From WJLY01 sp964399265 (GTDB taxonomy: Bacteria > Joyebacterota > Joyebacteria > Joyebacterales > Joyebacteraceae): DNA of 52,951 nucleotides. Below are positions 8,679-16,985 of the stretch, piece by piece. Under the pieces are notes generated by a model. The model was not told the origin of the DNA. It saw only the letters and a program-made list of their open reading frames with translations, and searched no databases. The stretch is taken from assembly GCA_964399265.1 (NCBI GenBank), contig CAYNQF010000008.1:1-52951 (forward strand), read 5' to 3'. Position numbers and translations under genes: made by a program. Position 1 is the stretch's first letter. Every line of letters begins with the position of its first letter.

Positions 8679-9430
8679 CGCTTCACCTTCTCTTCCTGCA
8701 CCCATCTCTGAAGCAAGAGAGCCGTGCCGGTCGGGTCATACTTCGAGCGCGTGGCCGCCATCAGGTCCTCCGGAGGCCGCGGCGGGTCGGACGGAGGAAG
8801 TATCGCCTCCTCCGCCTTCGCGAGCAGGTCCGGGGGCACCGGACGCCGTCCGATGACGAGGGTGCCTCGCGCCCTGTCGAACAGCTCGCGCGTGAGCGCG
8901 TACGAGGGTACGCCGCCCAGCTCGTGAGGAACGTCGAAGCGCTCTTCGAGTTCGTACTCGATCATCCATCGTCTGAAGCCGATCGGAGACTCCGCGACGA
9001 CCAGGACCTCATCCTGGCCGAGGATGTCGATGTGGTACTCCATCTTCGTGGCGAAGGCGTGGGCGCCGATCCTGAGGCCGCGCCTCAGGGCCACCGTGTG
9101 AAGCGACATCCCGACCTTGTCGCTCACCACCCGTCCGTTCACGACGGCGCACAGCTCCCCGTCGATCTGCGCGACCAGCACGTACTCGTCCTGCACCCTG
9201 TGGCGATAGTACGCCAGCAGCTCGGAGTAGACGCGCGCGGCCACGCAGTCGTAGTAGTCGCGCTCGACGTACATGAGCGGCGCTATGAACGGGAGGATCG
9301 TCGGTATGTCGTCCCTGCCGATCTGCCGGATGACCATGTCGTCGCCGCTCGCGAGGGTCATGTGCTTGGGCGGAAAGGGAGGCAGGGGTGTGTCTACCGG
9401 CCTCAACAGCTTCTCGAGGTCAACTGCCAT
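8675..9430 (-). CDS. GNAT-like acyltransferase of unknown function
   Basis: This is the first gene of the operon and encodes 251 residues. The start is taken at the ATG at 9430, preceded by AAGGAG at the right spacing; a longer reading frame to 9457 lacks this. From about residue 30 the sequence reads like a GNAT domain: an opening MVIRQIGRDDIPTI strand-helix, a segment with V-A-L-R-R-G-L-R-I-G-A resembling the acetyl-CoA pyrophosphate loop, and a later G-F-R-R-W-M segment. The C-terminal about 45 residues are Pro-rich and charged. The stop overlaps the thiolase start as ATGA, implying coupling. The GNAT call is moderate. Confidence 0.6.
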   Translation of the reverse strand: MAVDLEKLLRPVDTPLPPFPPKHMTLASGDDMVIRQIGRDDIPTILPFIAPLMYVERDYYDCVAARVYSELLAYYRHRVQDEYVLVAQIDGELCAVVNGRVVSDKVGMSLHTVALRRGLRIGAHAFATKMEYHIDILGQDEVLVVAESPIGFRRWMIEYELEERFDVPHELGGVPSYALTRELFDRARGTLVIGRRPVPPDLLAKAEEAILPPSDPPRPPEDLMAATRSKYDPTGTALLLQRWVQEEKVKR

Positions 9431-9471
9431 GAGACGGCTCCTTCTTGCGGTGTGCACTGCAATAGGGGCAA

Positions 9472-9490
9472 GCGGAAGCGGAACTTCCGC
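9472..9490. promoter_or_regulatory. Inverted repeat in the leader of the catabolic operon
   Basis: A perfect 7-base inverted repeat, GCGGAAG-N5-CTTCCGC, lies ten bases downstream of the proposed -10 element and about 40 bases upstream of the first gene. It could be an operator for a local regulator or a 5' mRNA hairpin. No regulator gene is seen in the visible part of the operon. Confidence 0.45.
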
Positions 9491-9499
9491 AGCCTCATA

Positions 9500-9528
9500 A
9501 GTTTAGCAGGAACGAGGTATTGCGGCAA
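9500..9528 (-). promoter_or_regulatory. Candidate promoter of the catabolic operon
   Basis: On the minus strand the region reads TTGCCG-N17-TAAACT, with the -35 at 9523-9528 and the -10 at 9500-9505. Each hexamer matches four of six consensus positions and the spacing is ideal. It lies about 70 bases upstream of the GNAT-like gene, and no better match is seen in the gap up to the lipoprotein gene. Confidence 0.45.
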
Positions 9529-9539
9529 CCACCGCCGCC

Positions 9540-10274
9540 TCAGAACTGAAACCCCGCTCCGACGGCGAACACGGGCACGACCCCGAAGTCCCCGTTCACC
9601 TGCTTCGCCAGCTCGACCCCGATCTCAGGCTGGAGGCGGAACGCGCCCAGGCAGAGCGTCCACCCGTTGACGAATCCCACTCGGTGAAGCGTGTAGACGT
9701 CGTTGAGGTCGGCGAGCGGCGAGTCCTCGGGAAAAGAGATCTCGATGAGGTCGACGGCGTAGCGCGCGGTGGCGGTCACGGCAAGGTGGTCGTTGAACCT
9801 GTGGGTGGCAAGCACGGGCAGTTCCAGTCCCATGGTCGACACGTCCGCGATGTACTCGTCCAGGGACCCCCCATCCTCCTCGTCGGTTCCGGTCGTCACG
9901 GCGTTGACGCCGGGCGCTATCGCCCAGCAGGAACGCCCACCTGGCTCCGAGAGTGCGTACTTGCCGTTGAGCCTGAAGCCCGCCCCGCCGATCGAGGCCC
10001 AGACCTTGGCGTCAAGCTCCAGACGGTCTGTCAGTCCGAAGCCCGCGTAGAACCCGTAGCACTGGATGGCGGCCAGCGCGTCGGCGTCGAACGTCCCGCT
10101 CTCGTCACCGGAGAGCAGCACCGTTGAGGTCAGCTCGAGGCCCGTTCCGTACTCGGTCCCGAACCTGGCGTGCCCCTGAGGGAGGGGCTCGGCGGTGTCC
10201 ATGACCGACGTGCTCATGGCCGCGCATCCGCAGAGCACGGGGACGCAAACAAGCAGCAGTATCAACCTGGTCAT
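9540..10274 (-). CDS. Outer-membrane beta-barrel-like lipoprotein, unknown function
   Basis: This gene encodes 244 residues. The ATG at 10274 follows GGGAGA and opens a lipoprotein signal peptide with lipobox LCGC (C17). The mature part alternates short glycine-rich and aromatic strands (for example FGTEYGTGLEL and YGFYAGFGLTDRLELDAKVW) and ends in QF, as expected for a small outer-membrane beta-barrel with a C-terminal aromatic residue. No enzyme motif is visible. It is separated from the catabolic operon by about 110 bases and has its own candidate promoter. Confidence 0.7.
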   Translation of the reverse strand: MTRLILLLVCVPVLCGCAAMSTSVMDTAEPLPQGHARFGTEYGTGLELTSTVLLSGDESGTFDADALAAIQCYGFYAGFGLTDRLELDAKVWASIGGAGFRLNGKYALSEPGGRSCWAIAPGVNAVTTGTDEEDGGSLDEYIADVSTMGLELPVLATHRFNDHLAVTATARYAVDLIEISFPEDSPLADLNDVYTLHRVGFVNGWTLCLGAFRLQPEIGVELAKQVNGDFGVVPVFAVGAGFQF

Positions 10275-10310
10275 CGGTGTCTCCCGTAGCCGGCCTCGGG
10301 CGGACCGGCC

Positions 10311-10338
10311 GGACGATGACGTGTGGACGATGACGTGT
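10311..10338. repeat. Perfect 14-base tandem direct repeat
   Basis: GGACGATGACGTGT occurs twice in direct succession (10311-10324 and 10325-10338) in the untranslated leader of the lipoprotein gene, between its candidate promoter and its start. It may be a pair of regulator binding sites or a recent slippage duplication. Confidence 0.7.
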
Positions 10339-10386
10339 GAACGGCGCGGACGAGAGCAGCAGCCGCATCGCATCTAGCAACGGCCG

Positions 10387-10415
10387 ATGATGAACCGGCG
10401 CCCGCGGGCTGTCAA
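10387..10415 (-). promoter_or_regulatory. Candidate promoter of the outer-membrane lipoprotein gene
   Basis: The minus strand reads TTGACA (10410-10415), N17, CATCAT (10387-10392). The -35 matches perfectly and the -10 matches four of six. The -35 lies inside the loop of the large inverted repeat at 10397-10429. Confidence 0.5.
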
Positions 10416-10429
10416 GCCGCGCGGGCGCC
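10397..10429. terminator. Large GC-rich inverted repeat downstream of the tricorn gene
   Basis: GGCGCCCGCG at 10397-10406 pairs with CGCGGGCGCC at 10420-10429, with further pairing inward, giving a stable hairpin about 100 bases after the tricorn-protease stop. There is no T-tract, so it is at best a non-canonical terminator. The TTGACA of the next gene sits in its loop. Confidence 0.45.
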
Positions 10430-10531
10430 AGGGGGCGCCGGACTCGTGGGGTCCGGCAGCGTCATCCGTGTCGGGGACCGCGCCCGCGGACGAGAGCCTC
10501 ACGGGCACTCGCGGGCCGCCCGACAGTCACG

Positions 10532-13500
10532 CTAGTAGTCCTCGGGCGGTATGCCCATGCCGCTCCTGTCGGGGTAGTTGGGCTTCGTCGGTGGCTTGAA
10601 GCCTTCCGTCTTCAGTTCGCCAAGCATCAGGTCGATGGCCGCGTCAAGCTGCGGGTCTCCCCCGTTCCACATGAGCGCCGGGTCGTCGACGACCTCTACG
10701 TCCGGGTCGACGCCATGCCCCTCGATGCCCCACGTGCCGTCCTTGTTCACGAACGCGAACCTCGGGACGCTCACGTACCCGCCGTCGATGAGCCCCGGAT
10801 TGCCGGACAGGCCGACCAGCCCACCCCACGTGCGTGTGCCGACCAGCTTGCCGACGCCCGCCTCCTTGAACCAGTACGGGAAGTAGTCGCCGCCGGAGCC
10901 GGCCGACTCGTTGATGAGCATGCACTTCGGACCGTAGTTCGAGTACTCGGGAGTGGGAACGACCTCGTCGATGTACCTCATCGTCCAGTAGCTCGCCAGC
11001 TGCCGGTTCAATAGCTCGATGAACCGCGTGGGGATCTGCCCGCCGCCGTTCCATCTTTCGTCGATGATGAGGGCGTCCTTCTCGAGCTGCCCGACGAACT
11101 GGCGCACCAGCTCGTCCTGCCCGTTGACGCCTGTGTCGGGAACGTAGATGTAGCCCACGCGTCCGTCGGTCTTCTCCTCCACGTAGGCCCTGCGGTCTTC
11201 GACCCAAGCGCGGTAGCGGAGGTCACTCTCGCTCCCTAGAAGGTCGACGTAGACGTCCCTGGCCTCGTCGTCGATCTTGGGCTTCGAGCTGACCTTCAGG
11301 GTCACCGTGCTGCCCGCAAGCCCCTGGAAGGCCGCCCACGGGTCCTGCTCCGGGTCGAGCGGCACGCCGTTCACGGCCAGCAGGTAGTCGCCCACAGAGA
11401 CGCCCACGCCCTGTTCGGAGAGCGGCCCGCGCGCGTCCGCGTCCCACGGCCCGCCCTGGTAGATCTTCGAAATGCGGTACGCACCGTCGCCCATCTCGAA
11501 GTCGCACCCCAGCATGCCGACGCTCACCGTCGGCGACTCCTCGTAGTCGCCTCCGAAGTAGTAGGCGTGCCCCACGTTCAGCTCGGCGATCAGTTCGCCG
11601 ATGATGTACGACAGGTCAGCCCGGGAGGCGCAGTCGGGAAGCATCGCTTCGTACTTGCGGTAGATGGCGTTCCAGTCGACGCCGTGCATGTTGGGCGCGT
11701 AGAAGAAGTCGCGCTCGATGCGCCAGGCGTCGCGCAGCATCTGCGCCCACTCGTCCGGCGGCGAGATATCCATCTTCATGTCGGACGTGGGAATCGTCTT
11801 GTCCCAGCTCTGTCCCTCGGCGGCGTCGATGATAGCGAAACGACCTCCATCGTGGGCGAGGATCTTGTTCCCGTCGGCGGACATCGCGAACTGACCGGCC
11901 CCCGACAGGACCTCCTTCTCCATATCGTCCTTCTCACCGAGGTCAGCCAGGTAGATGCTGGTTCCGCCGCCTCCCCTGGAAGAGCCGGAGCGCCTGACGT
12001 AGAACAGCTTGCCGTCCGCGTTCACCGCGAGGTTGTAGAAGGCGCCGCGCTCGACCGGCAGGAGCGTGGCGCGCGCTTCGAACCCGTCGAGGTCGATGCG
12101 GATCGGCTCCTCCTCGTCCTCGTCCTCGCCGTCCTCCTTCTCGGCATCCTCCCCGTCCCCGTCATCTCCCTTGTCGGCCTTGGCCTCGTCGGCCTCGTCC
12201 GAACTCTCGTCCTCCCACGTCTCAGTGTCCACCTCGGGAAGGAACGGCGACTTGGCCGTGTCCTGGAGCGTAACGACGTAGAGCCTGTCGGTCTGAGGAT
12301 ACGACCAGTTCTCGCCGACGTCGTCGTAGACCGGGTTGTTGAAGTCGCTGTTGCTCGCGTAGAAGAGGTACTTGCCCTCGCGGTCGAACGTCGGCCACGT
12401 GACCGGGAAGACCCCGCTCGTCACGCGGTGGATCTCGTCGTTGGCGACGTCGTAGAGCCAGATGGCCGACTGCGACCTGGGTGACACGGCGTCCGAGAAA
12501 GCGATCCAGTTGGAGTCCGACGACCAGCTGATCTTGAAGCCGTACGCCCCCGACGCGCTCTGATAGAACTTCTTCGGACTTCCGCCGTCGACATCCTGGA
12601 CGTAGGCGTATCCGCGCTGGTCTTTGAACGCGATCTTCTTGGAATCGGGCGACCAGGTCGGGTCGAACATGTACCCGAGTTCGCTGGAGGTGAGCCTCTT
12701 GGTCTCGCCAGCCCCGTCGGACTGCTTGATGTAGAGCTCGTACTCGCCTGTCTCGTCAGAGAAGTAGGCGATCCACTTGCCGTCCGGGCTCCAGGAGGGG
12801 TCGCGCTCGGCGACGCCGTCGGTCCGCGTCATGTCGACGGGCGACCCGTTCTCGGCCGGAAGCGACCAGATGTCGCCGCGCGCGGACAGGACCGCGCGCT
12901 TGCCGGTCGCCGACACGTCCCCGTCGTCGATGTAGACCGACGCGTCCACCATCTGCGGTCTGATCCGCGGCCTGTCGCCGGGGATCGTGACGCGGACGAC
13001 GCGCGACTTCTCGGTGCCGAGGTCGAGCACGCGAAGCTCGGCGCCGAGCTGGTACACAATCTCTCCCTGGCCGTGGTCGCCGGGACCGACCGAGGGGAAC
13101 TTCACGTCGACGTCGACGTGCTTCGTGACCTGTCTGCGCTCACCCGTGGCGGTGTCGTAGACCCAGATGTTCAGGAAGTGGCGCGAACCGCCGTCCGACA
13201 GATAGTAGATCTTGTCGCCGTGCCACATCGGGAACGTGTCGGAGCCTTCCCACTCGGTGATCTTCTTCGAGGAGTGGTCCTTCAGGTTGAAGAGCCAGAT
13301 GTCGGGCGCGCGTCCGCCCATGTAGCGCTTCCACGTCGAGAAGTCGGTGCTGAACGGCGTGTATGCAAGCCACTTCCCGTCTGGGCTGATCGCCGCGTTC
13401 GTGCCGTAAGGCACCGGCAGCTGCTCGGGCAGTCCTCCGTTCACGGAGACCTTGTAGAGCATGTACGAGTGCGGGTTGCTGCCCATGCCGTAGACGTAGA

Positions 13501-13882
13501 AGACGACTCCCTTGCCGTCGGGCGTCCAGCCGCACGGCATTTCCTGCGAGGGGTGATGCGTGATCCGCTCCGGCACGCCGCCCTCGATGGGCAACGTGTA
13601 GAGATCGCGCGCGCCGTCGTAGTTCGCCGTGAAGACGATGGTCTGGCCGTCCGGACTGAACTTGGGGAAGATCTCTCCCCCGGGCGAGTTCGACAGCTTG
13701 ACGGCGGTGCCGCCCTCTCTCGGTACGAGCCAGATGTCGTTCGCGTAGCGGAACGTTATCTGCGTAGCGCTGATGTCCGGGTAGCGGAGCATTCCGCCGT
13801 GAGGCTCGATGCCCCACGCGGCGGTCACCAGCACGGCCAACGATGCGACTGCCAGCAGCGCGGCACAGGTGCGCCTGATCAT
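10532..13882 (-). CDS. Tricorn-type protease (TolB/WD40-like propeller, PDZ, S41 domain), exported
   Basis: This gene encodes 1116 residues, close to archaeal tricorn. The ATG at 13882 is chosen because it begins a signal peptide (residues 1-24) and follows AGGGGGGAGAG; the open frame extends further upstream without one. The N-terminal half carries repeated propeller motifs such as FSPDGQTIVFTANYDGARDL, then an acidic Asp/Glu/Lys-rich linker (DNA about 12105-12220), a PDZ domain and an S41 domain. Tricorn-like catalytic residues are the His of NVGHAYYFGG (near 771), the Ser of AGSGGD (near 995) and the Glu of GIEGHG (near 1054). The Ser-Glu distance of about 59 matches tricorn. It probably degrades peptides in the periplasm. 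Confidence 0.92.
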   Translation of the reverse strand: MIRRTCAALLAVASLAVLVTAAWGIEPHGGMLRYPDISATQITFRYANDIWLVPREGGTAVKLSNSPGGEIFPKFSPDGQTIVFTANYDGARDLYTLPIEGGVPERITHHPSQEMPCGWTPDGKGVVFYVYGMGSNPHSYMLYKVSVNGGLPEQLPVPYGTNAAISPDGKWLAYTPFSTDFSTWKRYMGGRAPDIWLFNLKDHSSKKITEWEGSDTFPMWHGDKIYYLSDGGSRHFLNIWVYDTATGERRQVTKHVDVDVKFPSVGPGDHGQGEIVYQLGAELRVLDLGTEKSRVVRVTIPGDRPRIRPQMVDASVYIDDGDVSATGKRAVLSARGDIWSLPAENGSPVDMTRTDGVAERDPSWSPDGKWIAYFSDETGEYELYIKQSDGAGETKRLTSSELGYMFDPTWSPDSKKIAFKDQRGYAYVQDVDGGSPKKFYQSASGAYGFKISWSSDSNWIAFSDAVSPRSQSAIWLYDVANDEIHRVTSGVFPVTWPTFDREGKYLFYASNSDFNNPVYDDVGENWSYPQTDRLYVVTLQDTAKSPFLPEVDTETWEDESSDEADEAKADKGDDGDGEDAEKEDGEDEDEEEPIRIDLDGFEARATLLPVERGAFYNLAVNADGKLFYVRRSGSSRGGGGTSIYLADLGEKDDMEKEVLSGAGQFAMSADGNKILAHDGGRFAIIDAAEGQSWDKTIPTSDMKMDISPPDEWAQMLRDAWRIERDFFYAPNMHGVDWNAIYRKYEAMLPDCASRADLSYIIGELIAELNVGHAYYFGGDYEESPTVSVGMLGCDFEMGDGAYRISKIYQGGPWDADARGPLSEQGVGVSVGDYLLAVNGVPLDPEQDPWAAFQGLAGSTVTLKVSSKPKIDDEARDVYVDLLGSESDLRYRAWVEDRRAYVEEKTDGRVGYIYVPDTGVNGQDELVRQFVGQLEKDALIIDERWNGGGQIPTRFIELLNRQLASYWTMRYIDEVVPTPEYSNYGPKCMLINESAGSGGDYFPYWFKEAGVGKLVGTRTWGGLVGLSGNPGLIDGGYVSVPRFAFVNKDGTWGIEGHGVDPDVEVVDDPALMWNGGDPQLDAAIDLMLGELKTEGFKPPTKPNYPDRSGMGIPPEDY

Positions 13883-14025
13883 CTCTCCCCCCTTGGTACG
13901 GCGCGACTTCCCCTCCGCTCCCACGCGCGGAACGAGGAGATCACGCCACGGTGTGAAGATGTGGAGATTCCACCCTTGCTTCGAGAGATATGCAACAGGA
14001 TTTGACCGTCCTTCGGACCTCGAAG

Positions 14026-14037
14026 TTGAACGTTCAA
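14026..14037. promoter_or_regulatory. 12-base palindrome upstream of the tricorn gene
   Basis: TTGAACGTTCAA is a perfect palindrome in the 244-base region between the ABC permease stop and the tricorn start. A short stem, CTTCG-N5-CGAAG at 14011-14025, lies next to it. It has the look of a dimeric regulator operator. I could not find a convincing -10/-35 pair beside it. Confidence 0.35.
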
Positions 14038-14126
14038 TCAACCGGGCCGGGCCGCGCGGTCGAGCCGCGAAGAGACCACTGTGGATCCGCCGCGGGACCA
14101 CCGTGGGTCCCCCGGCGCACACCCGC

Positions 14127-15533
14127 TCAGTCGTGTCTGAGGGCGGTGACCGGGTCGACGCGGGCGGCCCGCGCCGCCGGGTAGACGCCGGCCAGCAGGC
14201 TCACGACCACCGAGAAGGCCAGGGCGCCGAACAGCAGCCACGGGGGCATGTAGAACAGGTCCGCCGGCGGAAGGCCCTCGGGCCGCAGGTGATAGTTGAC
14301 GACGACGTTCGCCACGCGCGTCACTCCCCAGCCGAGCAGGAGCCCCATGACGCCCCCGACGAACCCGATGGTCCCGGCCTCGACGAAGAAGATCCACTTG
14401 ATGTCTCTCTCGCTCCCGCCTATCGCCTTCATGATCCCGATCTCGCGCGTCCTCTCGAGGATCGACGTGACCATCGTGTTGACGATGCCGAGCGAGGCCA
14501 CGAACAGCGCGATCGTACCGACCGCACCCAGGAGCGCGTCCATGATGAGGAACTGCTGCTTGAACTCCTCGAGCTGGTCCACGAGCGCGATGACGGAGAA
14601 GCCCATGTCCTCGATGGCGGTCCGCGCCGTCTCGAGGTCCTCCATCGAGGCCGTGCGGACGTGGACGGTGGGGTACTCGGGCTCCTCACCGTTGGACCTG
14701 AGCAGCTGCCAGACGTTGTTGAACCCGAGGCGGGGAATACGCTCGGCCGTGCCCTCCGGGATGACCACGCCGGACATGAACCGGCCGATCCCGAACCCCG
14801 ACGGGCCTCCGCGAATGCCGACGATGGTGAGAGGCGTCTCCACCTCGCGCAGGGGCATGCGGCCCGTCATCGCGGCGACCGCAAGCCGGTCCTGGTCGAG
14901 CACCGACGAAACGAGAACGACCTTCTGTCCGAGAAGGGAGTCGCCCGACACGGTCGCGAGCGGCTCGGAGTCCTCGCGGCCCGACGGCGTCACGGTTTCC
15001 GGCTCGTCAAGTCTCAGGCCCAGGTCCTGGAGCAGGGACGGGCTCACGACAATGGACTGCTCGTCGTCGCTCTCGAAGAACCTCCCGTAGGGCAGCTCGT
15101 CGAACGGCCGGTACCGCCCCATCGCCGCTGGCAGGCCCTGCACGGTCGTGCGGGTCTCGCGCCCGTTCAGGAGGATCTTGACGGGGAACCGCACCTCCGG
15201 GAACGCGAGTTCGACGCCCGGCAGAGCCGATATCTCCCTCACGGCCGCGTCGTCGAGCCGCGGGGCGTCGGCGTCGCGCTCCTCCATCACCGAGGTCACG
15301 TCCCCGCTCATCACGCGGTCCAGGTCCAGGCTCGCCGGCGTGACCTCGAGGGTGGTGAAGAGGTCGTTGCGGCGCACCTCGTCGGTCACGTTCTTCTGTA
15401 TGCCGACGCCGAACGAGACCATCGACACGAGGGCGCCAATCCCGACCACGACGCCGAGCGTCGTGAGGACGGTGCGGAGCTTCGTTCTCCAGAGGTTGGC
15501 GTTCGCCAGCCTGTAGACGTCAACGAACTTCAT
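14127..15533 (-). CDS. ABC transporter permease, MacB/FtsX type
   Basis: This 468-residue protein has the MacB/LolC-E layout: an N-terminal membrane segment (about residues 22-45, TVLTTLGVVVGIGALVSMVSF), a long periplasmic domain, and three C-terminal membrane segments of the FtsX domain (from about residue 340) with the conserved E-R-T-R-E-I-G-I-M-K-A-I-G motif. It ends in PVTALRHD, typical of the family. It follows its ATPase gene by 66 bases. Such pairs drive export of substrates or lipoproteins by mechanotransmission rather than by moving them through the membrane themselves. The substrate is unknown. Confidence 0.92.
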   Translation of the reverse strand: MKFVDVYRLANANLWRTKLRTVLTTLGVVVGIGALVSMVSFGVGIQKNVTDEVRRNDLFTTLEVTPASLDLDRVMSGDVTSVMEERDADAPRLDDAAVREISALPGVELAFPEVRFPVKILLNGRETRTTVQGLPAAMGRYRPFDELPYGRFFESDDEQSIVVSPSLLQDLGLRLDEPETVTPSGREDSEPLATVSGDSLLGQKVVLVSSVLDQDRLAVAAMTGRMPLREVETPLTIVGIRGGPSGFGIGRFMSGVVIPEGTAERIPRLGFNNVWQLLRSNGEEPEYPTVHVRTASMEDLETARTAIEDMGFSVIALVDQLEEFKQQFLIMDALLGAVGTIALFVASLGIVNTMVTSILERTREIGIMKAIGGSERDIKWIFFVEAGTIGFVGGVMGLLLGWGVTRVANVVVNYHLRPEGLPPADLFYMPPWLLFGALAFSVVVSLLAGVYPAARAARVDPVTALRHD

Positions 15534-15599
15534 GCGGACTCCCCACTCGCTGCCCGTCGCCGCCGTCCCCGAACTTCACGTGGAGCCTCCATGCCGAAC

Positions 15600-16301
15600 T
15601 CAACGCGTGGCCTCCACCCGCTCCTCGTCCACGAGCGTGCCGTCCAAGAGTCGTAGGATGCGGTGTGACACGGCGCGCGAGATCGGCTCCTCATGGGTCA
15701 CCATGACCACGGTCAGGCCTCTCTCCCGATTCAGCTCCCGCAGGAGAGAAACGATCTCGTCGGAGGTGGAACTGTCCAGGTTTCCGGTGGGCTCGTCGGC
15801 GAGGAGTATCTCGGGACCGTTGGCGAGCGCTCTGGCGATGGCCACGCGCTGCGCCTCGCCGCCGGACAGCTCGCCGGGCCGGTGGTCCAGCCTGTGCGCC
15901 AGCCCGACCCATGTCAGGATCTCGGCCGCGCGGTCGCGCCGGCCACGGGCCGGGTACTCACCGAATGCCAGCGCCAGCGTCACGTTCTCGAGCGCCGTAC
16001 GCGTGGCGATGAGGTTGAAGGACTGGAAGACCATCCCGACGGTGCTCCGGCGGTGCCTTGCCAGACCAGTCCTGCCGATGGAGGAGATGTCCGTGCCCCT
16101 CACGAGTATGCTTCCGCTCGAGGGTGTGTCGAGACCGCCCATGAGGTTCAGGAGCGTCGACTTGCCCGAGCCGGAGCGCCCGACGATGGACAGGAACTCG
16201 CCCTCGCTCACTTCGAGCGTGACGCCGTTCAGGACGGGTATGGACACGGCACCCTTGTGGAAGGTCTTCCGGAGTTCCCTGGTTTCGAGGATCGCGGGCA
16301 A
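15600..16301 (-). CDS. ABC transporter ATPase, LolD/MacB type
   Basis: This 233-residue ATPase has Walker A GRSGSGKST (residues 41-49), Q-loop Q93, signature LSGGEAQ (145-151) and Walker B LLADEPTGNLD (166-176). The DEPTGNLD form is typical of LolD/MacB/FtsE-like enzymes. The start is TTG at 16301, directly after a GGAGGGG ribosome binding site. It heads a two-gene unit with the MacB-type permease and may be followed in transcription by the tricorn gene. Confidence 0.95.
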   Translation of the reverse strand: MPAILETRELRKTFHKGAVSIPVLNGVTLEVSEGEFLSIVGRSGSGKSTLLNLMGGLDTPSSGSILVRGTDISSIGRTGLARHRRSTVGMVFQSFNLIATRTALENVTLALAFGEYPARGRRDRAAEILTWVGLAHRLDHRPGELSGGEAQRVAIARALANGPEILLADEPTGNLDSSTSDEIVSLLRELNRERGLTVVMVTHEEPISRAVSHRILRLLDGTLVDEERVEATR

Positions 16302-16406
16302 TGCCCCTCCGTGCGCGCGGCGGAACGCCTGCAGGTCTTGCGAGTTGTCAGGCCGACCGGGAAGGCGTCGCGTCGGTGTCGCGCGCGGCTGCCCTCCGGG
16401 GCTGCC

Positions 16407-16985
16407 TCAGGACTGCTGCCTCGCGTAGGTGCCGCTCATGCGTCCGGTCGCGAGCACGTGTCCGTCGAGAGCCTTCAGAACCTCTTCCTTCGTGGCGCCG
16501 GCCGGAAGGTCGAGCCTCGAATCGACGGCGAAGGCCCTGAAGCGGTAAGTGTGAGCCGGTCCGGGCGGCGGGCAAGGTCCCTGATAGCCGATGTGAGAAG
16601 AGCCGGTTCCCTGAAGGGCCCCTCCCGCAAGCTCCGCGTCTCTCGGGATTCCCTCCGCGATGGAACTGGCGCGTACGGGAATGTTGTAGATGATCCAGTG
16701 GTCCCAGACATGACCCGCCACGGGAACGGCGTCCGGGTCGTCCATCACGACCGCGACCGTGAAGGTGCCGGGCGGCAGGTTCTTCCACTCGAGAGGCGGC
16801 GAGACCTCCTCGCCGTCGCACGTGTACTTCGCGGGGATCGGACCGCCGTCCGCAAAGGCGGGGCTCGTGAGCTCGAACGAGGTGTCGCTGTCGGAGGCCG
16901 GCTCAGGAGTCGACTTCCCGCATCCCGTCGAGAACAGGGCGGTAACGGCAAACAGCACCAGCACGACCACGATTCGCGCGTTCAT
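16407..16985 (-). CDS. PEBP / YbhB-YbcL family lipoprotein
   Basis: This 192-residue protein has a lipoprotein signal with C22 (FSTGC) and a phosphatidylethanolamine-binding-protein domain. The family motifs DPDA...HWIIYNIP (about residues 80-105) and GPCPPPGPAHTYRF (about 135-150) are present. The bacterial homologues YbhB and YbcL have no settled function, and here the protein would be membrane-anchored. The ATG follows GGGAG. It lies about 100 bases upstream of the ABC genes on the same strand. Confidence 0.88.
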   Translation of the reverse strand: MNARIVVVLVLFAVTALFSTGCGKSTPEPASDSDTSFELTSPAFADGGPIPAKYTCDGEEVSPPLEWKNLPPGTFTVAVVMDDPDAVPVAGHVWDHWIIYNIPVRASSIAEGIPRDAELAGGALQGTGSSHIGYQGPCPPPGPAHTYRFRAFAVDSRLDLPAGATKEEVLKALDGHVLATGRMSGTYARQQS

